Origin: Ilex aquifolium
Lineage: Eukaryota; Streptophyta; Magnoliopsida; Aquifoliales; Aquifoliaceae
Assembly: GCA_951799425.1 (NCBI GenBank)
Contig: OX637399.1
Coordinates: 17,451,001-17,515,000, forward strand
Length of the DNA stretch: 64,000 nucleotides
Reading direction: 5' to 3'
How positions within the stretch are numbered: position 1 is the stretch's first letter; each line of letters starts with the position of its first letter. Both the position numbers and the translations under genes were made by a program. The notes beneath the pieces are model-generated. The model did not search any database. It had not been told where the DNA came from and worked only from the letters and a program-made list of their open reading frames with translations. Below, in pieces: positions 23,301 through 34,975 of the stretch.

Positions 23301-24118
23301 TCAGATGGGAGTGGTTTTAGCTCAGGCTTTGGTGGCTTAACACTTGATGAGAGTGGCTTTGTGCCACTTGATGAGGTTTCTTCGAATTTGGTTGCCCTTG
23401 TCCCAACAGTGTGAGTAGGGCAATTCTTTGGGTTCTTATCATCATCTATTGTCTCAGATGTGACAGACTCCAACAGAGAAGTTTCAGTAGGGTTTTCACA
23501 GAATGTGTTATTCAGATGTTCCTATATCAGAGACTCAATGAAATTTATTTCTCTCACTTCTTTATCCTCTCCTGGGTGTTTGGCAATATTGAAAATATTC
23601 AGCTCAAGAGTCATATTCCCAAAAGTTAATTTCATGACTCCATTCTTGCAATTGATTAGTGCATTTAAGGTTGCTAGGAAGGGTCGACCAAGAATGACGG
23701 GAATTTGATTCTCTGAATGCATTGTTGGCTGAGTATCTAGGACAATGAAGTCAACAGGGAAGACAAAGTTGTCCACTTGGACAAGTACATCTTCAATAAT
23801 GCCCCTAGGAACTTTGACAGATATGTCTACCAACTGGAGTGTGACACAAGTGGGTTTGAGTTCACCTAATCCCAACTGCTGGTAGACAGAGAATGGGAGC
23901 AAATTGACACTGGCTCCAAGATCTGACAGTGCTTGTTTTATTTTGAAGTTTCCAATGACACATGTCACAGTTGGACACCCCGGATCCTTGTATTTTGGAG
24001 GAGTTTTGTGTTGAAGTAGAGCACTGGCTTGTTCCGTCAAGAAGGCTCTTTTTTGGACATTCTGGCTTCTTTTGACTGTGCACAAGTCTTTCAGAAACTT
24101 TGCATAAGACGAAACCTA
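20370..24118 (-). pseudogene. Athila pol: protease, reverse transcriptase, RNase H, integrase (decayed)
   Basis: Domains in order on the minus strand. Protease 24085-23522, with the DLGASVNLLP active-site region and ILGRPFLAT. RT from about 23100 to 22287, with YRKLN, FLDGHSGYNQI and, after a one-base slip near 22590, MDDFSVYG. RNase H 22283-21738, with the YDASDY, TEKELL and FTDHATLK acidic residues. An HHCC-type region near 21540-21410. Integrase core 21412-21116, with GIDFIGPFP and ISDGGAHF. C-terminal part 20879-20370, with FPGKLRSRWTGPYIV. Breaks: TAG at 24116-24118, TGA at 22892-22894, one-base loss in a T run beside the RT catalytic Asp pair, TAG near 22284-22286, TGA at 21735-21737, and further breaks between 21116 and 20880. 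The product cannot be active. Confidence 0.9.
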
Positions 24119-24175
24119 CTTGATTGCATCCAGAAGTGGAATGTTGATTTTTACTTGCTTGAAAAGCTCGTAAAT

Positions 24176-25782
24176 TTATAGCTGGTTATTCAACTTCGGT
24201 ACTACTTTGAGTCTTTGGGGAAAAGGAGCAGGAATAGGACATGAAGGGTCTTTTTCCTTTGATGGCTCTGGCTCTTTTTCAATCAAAGGTTCAGGTTCAA
24301 CTGGTTCTGTGACTGGGATTGACTTAGGTCTTGGTTTTGGAATTAACATGTCTCTTATGGTTTTGTCAATCACCTTACCACTTCTCAATGTAGTGATGAC
24401 TTGGGCTTGGTCTTCTGGTTTATCCATGATTGAAGGATTTCCCACATGGAATTGGCCTTGCGGTTGTTTTGGTTGGGCAGGAAATTTGCCTTTCTCATGA
24501 GTGGTCATGGATTGGGTCAGCTTTTGGATGTGGCTTTTAAGATCCTCGTAGTTCATTTGGCTTTGCATAAACTGATTCAGTGTGTCCTTAAGGCTCCTCT
24601 TTTGTGGTGGTTGGTATGGTTGATATGTGGAGGGTCCTTGAGGTGGTGGGTGTGAACCTTGTTGTGGGTTCATGGGAGTTAGTTGAGTGTTTCTCCAACT
24701 GAAGTTTGGGTGATTCCGCCACCCTGGATTGTATGTTTCAGAATATGGGTTGGAGTAAGGCTTGTTGAAGTTGGAAATTGCATTTGTTTGTTCCAACAAG
24801 ACCTCTTTGAATGTTGGTATGGTCGGACACTCCCCAGTAGGATGTCCTGTTAGCGCACAAATCTCACACACTTGTTCTGTGGGAGGGCCAACATCAACTT
24901 GATGGACCTTTTTCGCTCTTAGGTCATCATCTTCTTTTAAGACATACTTACCCCCTTGGCAAGTAGATGGTCTGGCTTCAACAGTGGTAGGAGAGGCTGG
25001 GTCCCACATCTGAGAACTATCAGATATGGTGTCAAAAAAATTGAATGCCTCCTCCGAACTTTTTCCCATAAATTCTCCTTGGGCCATCATTTTGACAAAT
25101 TGATGTAGTCTAGAGGGCAAGGAGTCATAGAAAAATCCTACCAAAGTCCAATTCTCAAAAGCATGGTGTGGGCAGGACTGGAGAAGATCCTTGAATCTCT
25201 CCCAGCAATGGTAAAAGGTCTCTCCCTCTTTAACCGAAAAATTCATGATTTGTCTTTTGAGCGCATTAGTGCGGTGTAGAGGAAACAAATTTCTGAAAAA
25301 TTCATTTTGTAATGTCTGCCAGTGAGGTATTGAATGGGCTTTTAAAGAATTTAGCCATTGTTTAGCTTTGTCCTTTAAAGAAAAAGGAAAAAGTTTCAAC
25401 TTGGCCAGCTCAGTGTTGTCTTGAAATGTTCCACATTCTTCCTCAAAATCTTTTATATGCAGATATGGGTTTTCAGATTCGAGTCCATGAAATTGAGGAA
25501 GTAGTTGAATTGTCCCCACCTTTACATTAAAGAGGGGCACATTCGCCGGAAAAATAAAACAAGAGGGGACACTATTTCGTGTGGGATTCAAGTAATCCCA
25601 CAAAGTTCGAATGTTAGGCACTTCCCCCTCTCTTACAGGAACTTCTCATTGTCTCTCATTATTTGTCATACTCTCGTCAAAAGAGTCTGCTACCGATCTG
25701 GGTGAAGATGGTTCAGACTGATTCAAAGACCCAACAGATTCTTCCGGCAAATTTTGATAGTGAGGATCGTCCTCAGTCATAA
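24176..25782 (-). pseudogene. Athila gag, one nonsense codon near the N-terminus
   Basis: The likely start is the ATG at 25782, giving MTEDDPHYQNLPEE, with an in-frame TGA at 25646-25648. From 25621 a 481-codon frame runs to the TAA at 24176-24178. It has the plant gypsy gag core (FHGLESENPYLHIKDFEEEC, LKLFPFSLKDKAKQWL, ETFYHCWERFKDLLQSCPHH) and a zinc knuckle C-x2-C-x4-H-x4-C (CEICALTGHPTGEC) near residue 250, followed by a Pro/Gln-rich linker. In an intact element it would coat the RNA genome in cytoplasmic particles. The terminal TAA probably interrupts an original gag-pol read-through frame, because pol-type sequence continues directly. Confidence 0.88.
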
Positions 25783-25867
25783 AAGAAAATAAAATTGTTC
25801 ACAGTCAAAAAAATATATACATAAATGAAGGTCTTTTTAATTTTTACCTTAAAACACCTTTTTGGTT

Positions 25868-25895
25868 CCCCGATAACGGCGCAAAAAACTTGAAT
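25868..25895 (-). promoter_or_regulatory. Primer-binding site, tRNA-Asp type
   Basis: On the minus strand, a few bases after the 5' LTR, the sequence is TTGCGCCGTTATCGGGGA. This resembles the complement of the 3' end of plant tRNA-Asp (TGGCGCCGTTGCCGGGGA), with mismatches. Athila and Tat elements typically use this primer. The mismatches may be decay. Confidence 0.65.
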
Positions 25896-27679
25896 TGATC
25901 CGATATGTGTACACCCAAGTGCAAGCGGTCTAGTTGTAGTAATAATCCGGTTAAATCCGAAGTCGAATCCACAGGGAACTGTTGTCGGTGTTTTAAAGTA
26001 AGCGGTGACAGAGACCAAGTGACTGTAATCTTTTAATTTTGAAGTTGTGTGATGTATGAGATTTTCTGGACAGAATATAGGATTCTTTCCAAAGGGATTT
26101 TCTAAACAAAATAAAAGATAAGCTTAAATGTAAAAAGTCACCATTTAGTTCGAGGATCTGGACATGTAGTTAATCTTCCTGTTTATTATACTTGTACTTG
26201 GTAACTCAATTAACCCCTGTGTCAACAGCAAGTTAATCGGAAGATAAAAGTGGATTAAGAGCATGGTTCCGATGTCTTTCTAGAAGTTTACGAGAATTGT
26301 CTGTGCCGAGACTCAACTCGTCTACAAACAAGCAAGTGTTTCTACAAGGCATCCAACCATGGCATTAATATTTCATTCTTTAAATGAAGCACAATAATGG
26401 TGAAGATTGAAGGGTAGTCATGAAGATCTAGCCGGGGTACTTGCCTTGAACCAATGAGTCTTTCTATGCAAGAGTTATCTATGTTATAGAAAGTACTCAC
26501 GGTTATACAAAGTACCTTAACTTTGTTAGATGCAATCAATCATTCAACAAGCAAGGGAAATATAAATCATTAAGCGTAATCGAAAATGCACAGATATAAC
26601 TTCCAGATGATTTATACATGTCAATTACCTCTTACTAAAGAGTGAATGAGAAACTACTCACTCTTCATGGTTTTAGTAAAGCTAAAAAAGTGAGTGATGC
26701 TCATCCCTCCAAGTAGAGGAGTTACAAGATAAAACACACTACACAAAAAGCCGATCTTCAACGAATAATGAGTGAATCACGTTCCACCCTTCACGGCTTT
26801 GGTAAAGCTCTAGAAAAGTGGAAGAGTTTCACTCCTCTCAGGGAAGAAAAAAGCTCAAGCAATGGAAGTGAGTGAAACTAATACTGAAAGTAGAAGAAAG
26901 CTAGTCACTTTTGGAGGGTTTCTACCGCAACCAAAAGATGATCTATCTTCCTTTATGCAAGTAAATATAAACCTAAGTCTAAGACTAAATCTATAACAAG
27001 CTAAAAAATGTTGATCTAGTCTAAAAAACAAGTTTCTCCCTTGAAGCTCCCACAATGGGAGCATTTATAGGCAAAGAGGAGGGGACAAGAGAGTGTGAAA
27101 GAATAGTGCAAGGCCGCCAAAGTCCAAGTGAAAGCCAACCACTCTGCAGCCAGTCTGGGGACAGCATTCGAACGTTGTCTGGCATTCGAACGTTCTTCCT
27201 GTCTTTGCTTGATGGCGTTCGAACGCCAGATGTAGTTTGAACCTCCTACTCAAGTGGACTCTGTTCTTCTAGGAGAGCTACTTCCATACGCCATGAACCA
27301 CTGCCCTTGCACTCATCCGTCAGGTCTTCAATAAATCAGGACAACGTTCAAACGTGGATTGGCGTTTGAACGTTGTACTCAAGTACTTCTGTGTGTTTTC
27401 TTTCTTTGCTGCAACACGCCATGCATCAGCACTTCAGCAGTCTGATCTTCCATAATTCAAGAGAACGTTCGAATGTGGATTGGCGTTCGAACGTTCTTGC
27501 CTTGGTCCAAACTTTTCCAATTTTGCTCCAGAATATGTTGGTGTTGCACGAAAGTTTGATATTCATTGCCTTTGGTCCCTTGTACAGTTAATGTCCTGAA
27601 ATGTCATCATTTAAACTCCATCACTGTATAATTAGTCTTAAAAAAGGCATAGTAATATGCTAATTTTAACTACTAATCA
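25896..27679 (-). repeat. 5' LTR of the Athila-like element
   Basis: Collinear with 13984-15765. On the minus strand it starts TGATTAGTAG at 27679 and ends CGGATCA at 25896. It contains the same palindrome cluster (27165-27500) and a TATA-like box at 27063-27070. Confidence 0.92.
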
Positions 27680-29259
27680 TGACCCTCTTTCGATCACAAT
27701 CGATGACAACTGTGTGTTGCCAACTAGTCCATCCCAATGATGACATCAAACTCCGACATGTCCATGACCCTAAGGTCCACAGTGAGTACAATTCCCGAGA
27801 TCTCTAACTCACAACCCCGACATATCTGATCAATACTCACCCTAGATCCTAGGAGAGAACTCACATGCCATGGCTCTTCCAAGTTCTCAACCTCTAAGCC
27901 CAAATCCCTCACACATAATGCAAAAATAAATACTCACATGCAACGGCTTTTCCAAGTTCTCAACCTCTAAGCCCAAATCCCTCACACATAATGCAAAAAT
28001 AAATGAATGCGATGCACTAGAGTCAAATAATATGCTTGCCCATAAGTGAGAGAGTAGAAATGTACACTGAATAACCGATTGATCCACCGGCTCAGTCTGA
28101 GGTGTGATGGCGTAGACTGCCCCTAGGTCCCCGAAGTCCCGGCATGTGAGCCTTGTCCTCAACCTCGAACCATGCCTTAGCCCATCCGGCCTGATTGCGG
28201 AATCCCCACACGTGAAGTAGTAGGGGCCTGTGTAGCACCCTGGAATTGATACTAGCTTCCCTGGCCCATGGTGGGGTAGGGAGGAATGAAATAAGTCTGT
28301 GTATGCCCCACCAATGACTAGGACTGGGATCCCTGCATCTGAGGATAATCCCGCTTCATGTGACCTAGTTGGTGGAAAATGAAACATGTCATTTGGCCTG
28401 CTTGGTAGGAAGGCCTCTGATTTCTCTCGCCTTGGGAGGATTGACCTTGGCCTTGGCCTTGATAGCCACGGCCCTGTCCCTGATATCCTTGTGGAGTAGA
28501 AGTCCTCTGCTTCTTCTCCAAACTCGAAGAAGAGGATTGGCCCTCCTTCTTCTTGTCCTTAGCACCCGACTCTCAGATGCTCCTTGCGTTGTCTACCTCT
28601 CTCTCAATGGTCATAGCTGTCTCGACCATCGAGTCCAAATCTTGTAGGCGATGGCCCACAATCTTCCCCCGGATGGACAATTTCAAACCATACTCGAACC
28701 TCCTTACTTTGGCCATGTCTATTGCCACATAATCATCGGCGAAACGGGCTAACTCAGTGAACTTAGCCACGTACTCCATCACTGTCATAGTCCCTTGCTT
28801 CAAATCCAAGAATTCTCGGGCTTTCGTGTGTCGAACAGCCGATGGGAAGTACTTGCCCATGAAAAGCTCCCGGAACTCTCCCCATGTCATCGCCTCTAAG
28901 TCTCTAGAGGCCTTTGCCCAATTCCACCACAAATGGGCTTCCCCTTCTAGCTAGAATGCCGCTAGTCTGACCTTAGTGGCATCGAAAGTGATCTCCACAG
29001 CCTCCGAGATCTTGTCGACTTCCTAGAACCAATGGTCGGCCACCATCGGATCCGCCCCTCCCATAAAAGTCAGAGGCTTGTGTGCCTTTAACTTTTGGAG
29101 GTTACTTGAGCCCCCTTGGCCCACATTGGCGCTAGCCTATGCAAAGGTAGTCGTCGTCGTGCCAATAGCCTCCATGAAGGCTTGTTGGTCAAAGGCCGGA
29201 GGTGGTTGGTTGTTGTTCCGCCCACCTCCTCGATCGCATCTTCTTCCTCTATTTACCAT
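27680..29259 (-). pseudogene. Tekay/Del-like chromovirus gag and partial protease
   Basis: From the ATG at 29259 (MVNRGRRCDRGGGRNNN), gag runs through FMGGADP, WWNWAKASRDLEAMTWGEFR, KYFPSAVRHTKAREFLDLKQ and VTVMEY-like blocks to a degenerate zinc knuckle (CFIFHQLGHMKRDYP, where the second and last Cys are replaced). The protease carries FDSSASHSFI (about 28040-28010) and FDVIIGMD (about 27735). Several in-frame stops are present, for example in FA-stop-ASANVG near 29135 and the stop at about 28573. A 73-bp direct duplication (about 27877-28005) and a frameshift follow. The frame ends at 27680, where the Athila-like element begins, in the RKRV stretch of the protease. RT and integrase are not found beyond the Athila element. 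Confidence 0.85.
27877..28005. repeat. 73-bp direct duplication in the chromovirus protease region
   Basis: The block with CCAAGTTCTCAACCTCTAAG occurs with AAGTTCTC at 27881 and again at 27954, a period of 73 bp. Because 73 is not a multiple of three it shifts the reading frame. Confidence 0.9.
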
Positions 29260-29579
29260 CTACACACATGTCAAATAGAAATAGAGCACTAACTTAGTAT
29301 CCCAAGATAGGGATCAAGTTCAAACTTTGAGGTTTCTCTCCTTATCTCACTAGTAGAGCATGTGCCACCCACTAGTAGACATCTATATCCTGAGCTATCG
29401 CGTTCATTCTTTTTCTGAACCCAAAGGTTATGTTCTCTAACCCTAGTGTCTCTTCTCCATATACATCCAATCATGCATATTGTCCACATAACATGTAGAA
29501 TTTAAAGCACATAACATGTAATGCACAATGGATGCAATGGTCGAGACCCATGCCCCGCAAGCCTTAGGTAAATCGTAAA

Positions 29580-29599
29580 CCTAAGCTCTGATACCAAGC
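29580..29599 (-). promoter_or_regulatory. Primer-binding site, initiator-Met type
   Basis: On the minus strand GCTTGGTATCAGAGCTTAGG follows the LTR end GGTGTCACA. TGGTATCAGAGC is the standard plant tRNA-iMet PBS used by chromoviruses. Confidence 0.85.
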
Positions 29600-31895
29600 T
29601 GTGACACCCCTAAAATCGGGGGTCCTTTGTCAACCCGTTGACCACCCGTCAACCCGCGGAAGTACCCATGAATGTCGCATAACCCAGCACCACGTCAAAA
29701 CATCCCCTTTACCGGGATCACAACAACTCAAAGTTTGGACAGAGTCTCCCTTGTACCGGGCTCTCCCAAACGCACAAGCTATATACCATTCAACTACATG
29801 ACCCATCTGATGTCCAATATACTACAATTTATACTTCATTATTGTTCATTTATATCATTTGAATAAAAGGACACAAAGCCCAAAAGCATGGCAAAGCATT
29901 TTTAAAAATTGAGATTTTTGGAAAACCTACCGGTAGGTTTGTCATCGTCCTACCGGTAGGTTTTGTCCACTGGAAAAGTTCTACCGGTAGGATTTACATC
30001 ATTCTACTGGTAGGTTTTGCCTATTTTCGCCCATTTTCATCCTTTTTCAATTCCAATTCATTCCAACCCACTCCATATCAACTCAACACATGTATAATGA
30101 AGTTTTTCATATAAAACATGGTCCATACAAGTTCTATTACTATCATTTCCATAGATTTACATGCCAAAAATCAAATTTGATAAATGTTTTACAAAACGTG
30201 GTTTAAAAGTCACAAGTCGGCTTTTCTTCTTCCTTGAGTGCCCAAATGAGAGCCGTCCACCGGTGTGTACCCCGCACCTGAAATGTTTTCCCATAAAGGG
30301 TGAGTCACGCTCAATAGGGTATCTCCTAAAGAGGCTACTCTCCAACCTAGATGCATATGAAATGTTCACATGCACAATTCAACAAGCAACAACATTCCAA
30401 TCAAGAATATGTAATTCAATGTTGGAAATCACCATGCCATGTCATGATATGAGATGAGACTCACTCATGCACTCAACTCGAGCCTCTATCGGTTCCCTCA
30501 CACATACAATGCCATGAGTATAAAACCGGGCATTCCAAGCCCTTGCCATTGATGTTGCACATCCAATGGCCTTTTAAAAAAAATAAACCATGTGTCTTTG
30601 TTGGGTATTCGGATTTTGGAATCTCACCGTCGGTTCCGTACACCGTTACACTTTTTTGGACTTGCACCGATAGAAGTGTATAAACCAGTAACCGGGTCTT
30701 GCACCCGAGGGAGTATCTAGCCCTTCTTGTTATACCCAACACAAGTTTTTCATGCAACTGTGCGACTCTGTTGAACCTTGGTCCAACTATACCGAGCCCA
30801 CTGACCAACCACCAAAAGTGATGTTTGATTCAAAGACATGCACACACCACACCCATGTCTAATGCCAACGAATGTGATGCCTCCGTGCATATGCAATGTA
30901 ATGAACAATTACAATGTCAATATCATATCCATATGTAATGAATGTCATATGAACTATTTCAACCACATTTCAACACATTCCATGGCTAATTATATCCAAA
31001 GCATATAATTTTTCATAATCATCACAATACCAATACATCATCTAGCATATATGATGCCCACATAACATCATTTTCAAAGAAATTAAAAGCTAGCAATTTC
31101 CTCATACCAATTCAAGCTAGAAATAATTTTACCTAATTTCAATTCCAATTTCATCAATTTTACAACAATAGGCAAGCGCTAAAGATATCTAACAAACTAC
31201 CCATTCCATATCACAAACCTAGGTTGAGAATAAATCTAGTTAGGATGAAAACCCTACCTCTTAAAGCGTAAAATATCCATAGGAAGCTCCAAGAACCCGA
31301 TTCTAGCCCAAAACCCTTGATTTCTCCAAGCTCGTTTTTGAAACTTCACCCAAATCATTGCTTTTTGGTATGGTTGTGCAGCTTTCGACGAGGAGAACAA
31401 CTTTTGTTCTTGGCTTGAGTCGATTTGAGCGACGAAACTCCGTAGATTGTAGAGAGATGGTGGAAAGAACTTGGACTTTCCCTCTCTTCTTTCTCCAACG
31501 TGAAGACCAGCTAAAAAAATGGGAAGAAAATCTGATTACACCCTTTAAATGCTTGGTCCACGTCGCGCCACACGTCCTCCATTCCCGGGTCTAGTTTTGT
31601 TCCGAAACGACTTAATTTCGTTTCGATTCGTGTTCAAAATATTTTTATTTCAACTAGCTTTATATTATTATCCAATTTTTGAATTTTTTTTATTCCTGGG
31701 TTCGTTTGTGAGGTCATCCGACACCCAGTCGCCTCGTAAAACGTAAAAAATCTAACTATCTCGAAATTCAACAAAAATTGACAGGGTAACTTGATTTCGC
31801 GAGACGAATCCGACGGTGAGATCCGTTTCGTCATCCAAGTTCTAGAAAAATACGGGTTTTCAACCCGCACCGAAGTGGCAATTTATCGTTTTGCT
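29600..31895 (-). mobile_element. 5' LTR of the Tekay/Del-like element
   Basis: Reading minus, it starts near 31895 (the GGCAAAATAGTAATTTGCCAC-like region, about 25 bp less certain than in 6066-8601) and ends GGGGTGTCACA at 29600. It follows the solo LTR in order: the GATGA(C/G)GAAACGGA block, the GAGGCGACTG block, the CACCGG(C/T)GGACGG block, the palindrome array (29927-30020) and the terminus. The TATA region near 31545 is degenerate. It is more diverged from 6066-8601 than expected of same-age copies. Confidence 0.82.
29927..30020. repeat. Array of CCTACCGGTAGG palindromes
   Basis: Four units of the type CCTACCGGTAGGTTTT spaced by about 25 bp, in the same LTR position as the arrays at 1204-1504 and 8203-8314 but with CCT/AGG arms. 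Confidence 0.85.
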
Positions 31896-33374
31896 CTTTT
31901 TCATGTCTTTAATTTATGTGAAAATTGGAACCAAGTATAATATGGGGAACTCTTTTGCCAATAAAGACATACACAATCTCTTTGGGTTATTCAGGACACA
32001 TGTTATGTACTTTTTTGTAAGTAGGTTCAATAGTCCATTTACTTTTTTTTTTATTTTCTATTTTGACCTTTAGTGTATCACGCATATCTTTTCAAGACTC
32101 ATCTCTCTTCCTTTAATTTCTCTCTCCTCTCTCCTATCTCCTCCTTTAATTTATCCAACTATTTCTCTCTCCTCTCTCTTCTTTAACTTCTCTCTCATCA
32201 ATCTTCCATTCCATTACTACTCTCTCCTCTATCTTCTGTCCCTTTAATTTCTCTCCTATCTCTTTCGTCTCTTTAATTTCTCTCTCCTATCTATACCTTT
32301 AATTTTTGTCTAACTCTAACTCTAACGTTCTTCTTCAATATATCATTTATTTAGATTTTTCTCTCCTTTTTCTTCCCCCATCTCTCATACCTTATTTATA
32401 TTTTAGTCTCTCTTTATCTTATCTTTTTCATTCAACTATTTATCTCTTCTCTCATTTCCTTCTATTTTCTTTATTTTATTTCTTTTTCCCACCATGTATT
32501 GTTGAGAGATTGTGTCGATCGTTGCCTTCAAAAAATCATCCATAGTTGTTGTAAATCTAAATAATTCATGGTGGTGATGTTCTTTGCGTAGCTCATGTTG
32601 GCAATATTTATTGAATTCATTGGTAATGACCATGTGAGCTCATTTTTCTCTCCAAATTAGGACACAAAAAAATGCAAAAAAAATAAGATAGAACTTTCAT
32701 AATAGATGGAGTCAATGTGGATGTCACTATCCCGAGGATAGTAACAATTGAGTATTTTCACTATCCCATGACTAATAGTGGCATTGTCATTGTCCCGGAG
32801 ACAGTAACAGTGAAGTATTTTCACTATCCAAGACAATAACAGAAGCACTATCACTATCATGTGGACAGTAACAGTGACGTTGTCAAATGTTCCAGGCAGT
32901 GATATATATATATATATATACTATTTTAAAATGTCAACATACTTGAAAAAACATTTATTTTTCTTTTTTACCCTCAAACAATAGTATTAGGACATTTTTA
33001 TCATATATTGAAAGATGATAAGAACATGTGATCTTCAATAATAACCTTTAAAAATACATAATGACATTATTAAATTAAATTTTTCATATTCTCCATTCAA
33101 TTACCATTTAAAGATAACTTTTGAACTTCTACATGAATAGGTGATCTTGCTAATTGGCTCTAATGTTCATATATCTATCTATTTATATCTATAATATTTC
33201 TAAAAGTGTCTTGACAAGAAAATTTTTTATTTTTCTATTTTAACCCTACATAACTCTAGAATATCTATGTTATCCCTATTCAAGAATTTACATATATTTA
33301 TTGATGAAATATTTCAATTTATGGCTTTTGATTATCTTATTCTAAAATCTATATTTATTATATCTATATCTATA
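31896..33374. other. AT-rich intergenic DNA with pyrimidine tract
   Basis: No gene seen. 32095-32480 is a degenerate CTCTCTCCT / CTTTAATTTCTCTC tract. 32690-32880 holds imperfect repeats of CACTATCC...GACAGTAACAGTGA. 32902-32922 is a short (TA)n followed by ACTATTTTAAAATG, a possible eroded Helitron start. Confidence 0.6.
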
Positions 33375-34975
33375 TCTATACTAATATAAAATGCCAGTTA
33401 ATCTCAAAAATTTTAATTTTTTTCACTCCTTAATCCCAACATCCAATTTTTAATTTCTTTTTTTAATCTCATTAAACTTATTGCATTAATTAAGACACAA
33501 AAACAACTGCATTAAGCTCTCTCATGGCCACCTCTTCGTCTCTTTTTCTTATAAAGTCAATCAGGCCCTTTCTATATCTTCTTTATATGTGTTAATTTTT
33601 AAACTTTCATCAATATTCAAGTAATCACTACATAAGTATTTTAGCTCAAAGACCTTTGCCATTAGTAATTTTCACGTAAGTGGCATCCCTATCTCTTTAT
33701 TCAATTTCAATTTCAATTTTATGATTTGCCTCACCAATGACATGCCATGTGCATTTTCTGCAAATTAAAAAAAAAATAGACAGTGAGAATGGATGCATTT
33801 GTACATATTACTCCATGTTAGGCCTTTACATATGAGATGGATTCTAAAGGAAATCTTTTATTTGATCTTAATGAAACCTTTCCTAAGGGTTAGTAGGAGA
33901 CTGATGTTGTCTTATTCTTCCAGGGGTCAAAGGGCAATTCCTTTTTCAGATAATCAGGGCTTGTTTGCAACTGGCTTTCCCTCAAGCATTTTTCTTTCCG
34001 GATTTCAGCCCTTTCTCACAAGGTATAGGACTCTCTAACTTGCAATTTAGGTATCGATCGAATATATTCTACCAATGTTTTTTGGTTTCATGATTCGTTT
34101 TTTGTTAGGTGATACTCTTTATAGGGACTTCATATATTTTTCTTCCTTCATATATATGATATGTTAAGCCCTAGATCGTTTTGCCCTATGATGTTATAGA
34201 CACGTTCAATGCCTTTGTTTTTGTGTTTCACTTTCTAATTGAATATTTTCACTGGATTGACAATTTATTTTTAATCACATCTGTCACTTATATCTTTTTC
34301 TTGACAAAATAAAAATAGGTGTAAATAGATGCACAAGAGTTCGGGCACTACTCCTATGAGCATCTAACTTTTACACATAAGAAATTCAATTTTGTATTCA
34401 TGGCATGGGATATTAATAACAACATGGAAATAAAATTCAATGGGTTCAATGGGTTTTTTAGTCATGTAAAATTATCGATGAACTCTATACAAATCCTATG
34501 TAGTTATCATATTTTAAATAATTTGTCATTAATATTATTGAATTTAGCATATTCGATCTTTTCCACGATCCCTTGAATTAAAATAAGCTCAATTCACTAT
34601 ATTTCACGGGTTGCAAAAAATAGAGGAAGGTTGTTTATTTTACTTTATTTTTTGTCGCAAAGTGATATTGCCAACTTTCATTGTTTCATTTTCAAACTTC
34701 ATGCTACAGGGATTATGATCAGGGAAGTTGCATTGCATTATGAGCATGACGTACTGGACAATGTGTTTACATCAAATATTTTATGTAGTCTTGATTTAGT
34801 CAATAATCAATATTTTTGTAGATTTCCTAAAATCACATAATTTTTGGCTTGTTAAACACCAAGGTTTATTAGAATGGTGAATTAGCGAAAAAAATTTACG
34901 GTTTTAATTTACATATTTGATATTCAACATATTACACATGCAACGCATGTGTATACTAACTTTTATATATACTAG
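33375..34975 (+). mobile_element. Candidate non-autonomous Helitron A
   Basis: The left end A|TCTATACTAATATAAAATGCC is a typical plant Helitron 5' start (TC after A). Near the right end is a perfect hairpin ACACATGC-AAC-GCATGTGT (34934-34952) followed by CTAA (34956-34959) and CTAG|T (34972-34976). No RepHel protein is encoded. The exact 3' end (34959 or 34975) is uncertain, because the second site is shared with Helitron B. Confidence 0.5.

Larger units (their letters stand above)
13984..27679 (-). mobile_element. Athila-lineage Ty3/gypsy retrotransposon, nearly full length
   Basis: The 13.7-kb element reads leftwards: 5' LTR 25896-27679, PBS, gag, protease, RT, RNase H, integrase, a 3' extra ORF, PPT, 3' LTR 13984-15765. 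The gag and protease resemble Athila proteins, and the tRNA-Asp-like PBS and extra 3' ORF fit that lineage. The two LTRs (1,784 and 1,782 bp) are collinear, with few substitutions by eye, so the insertion is fairly young. The coding region is dead: several in-frame stops and at least one frameshift. The flanking pentamers are TGACT (13979-13983) and TGACC (27680-27684), four of five identical. The sequences beyond them belong to different repeats, so one side may be rearranged. Confidence 0.92.

Noticed and set aside
29580-29599. Possible tRNA gene fragment
   Set aside because: It is a primer-binding site complementary to the 3' end of a tRNA, not a tRNA gene.
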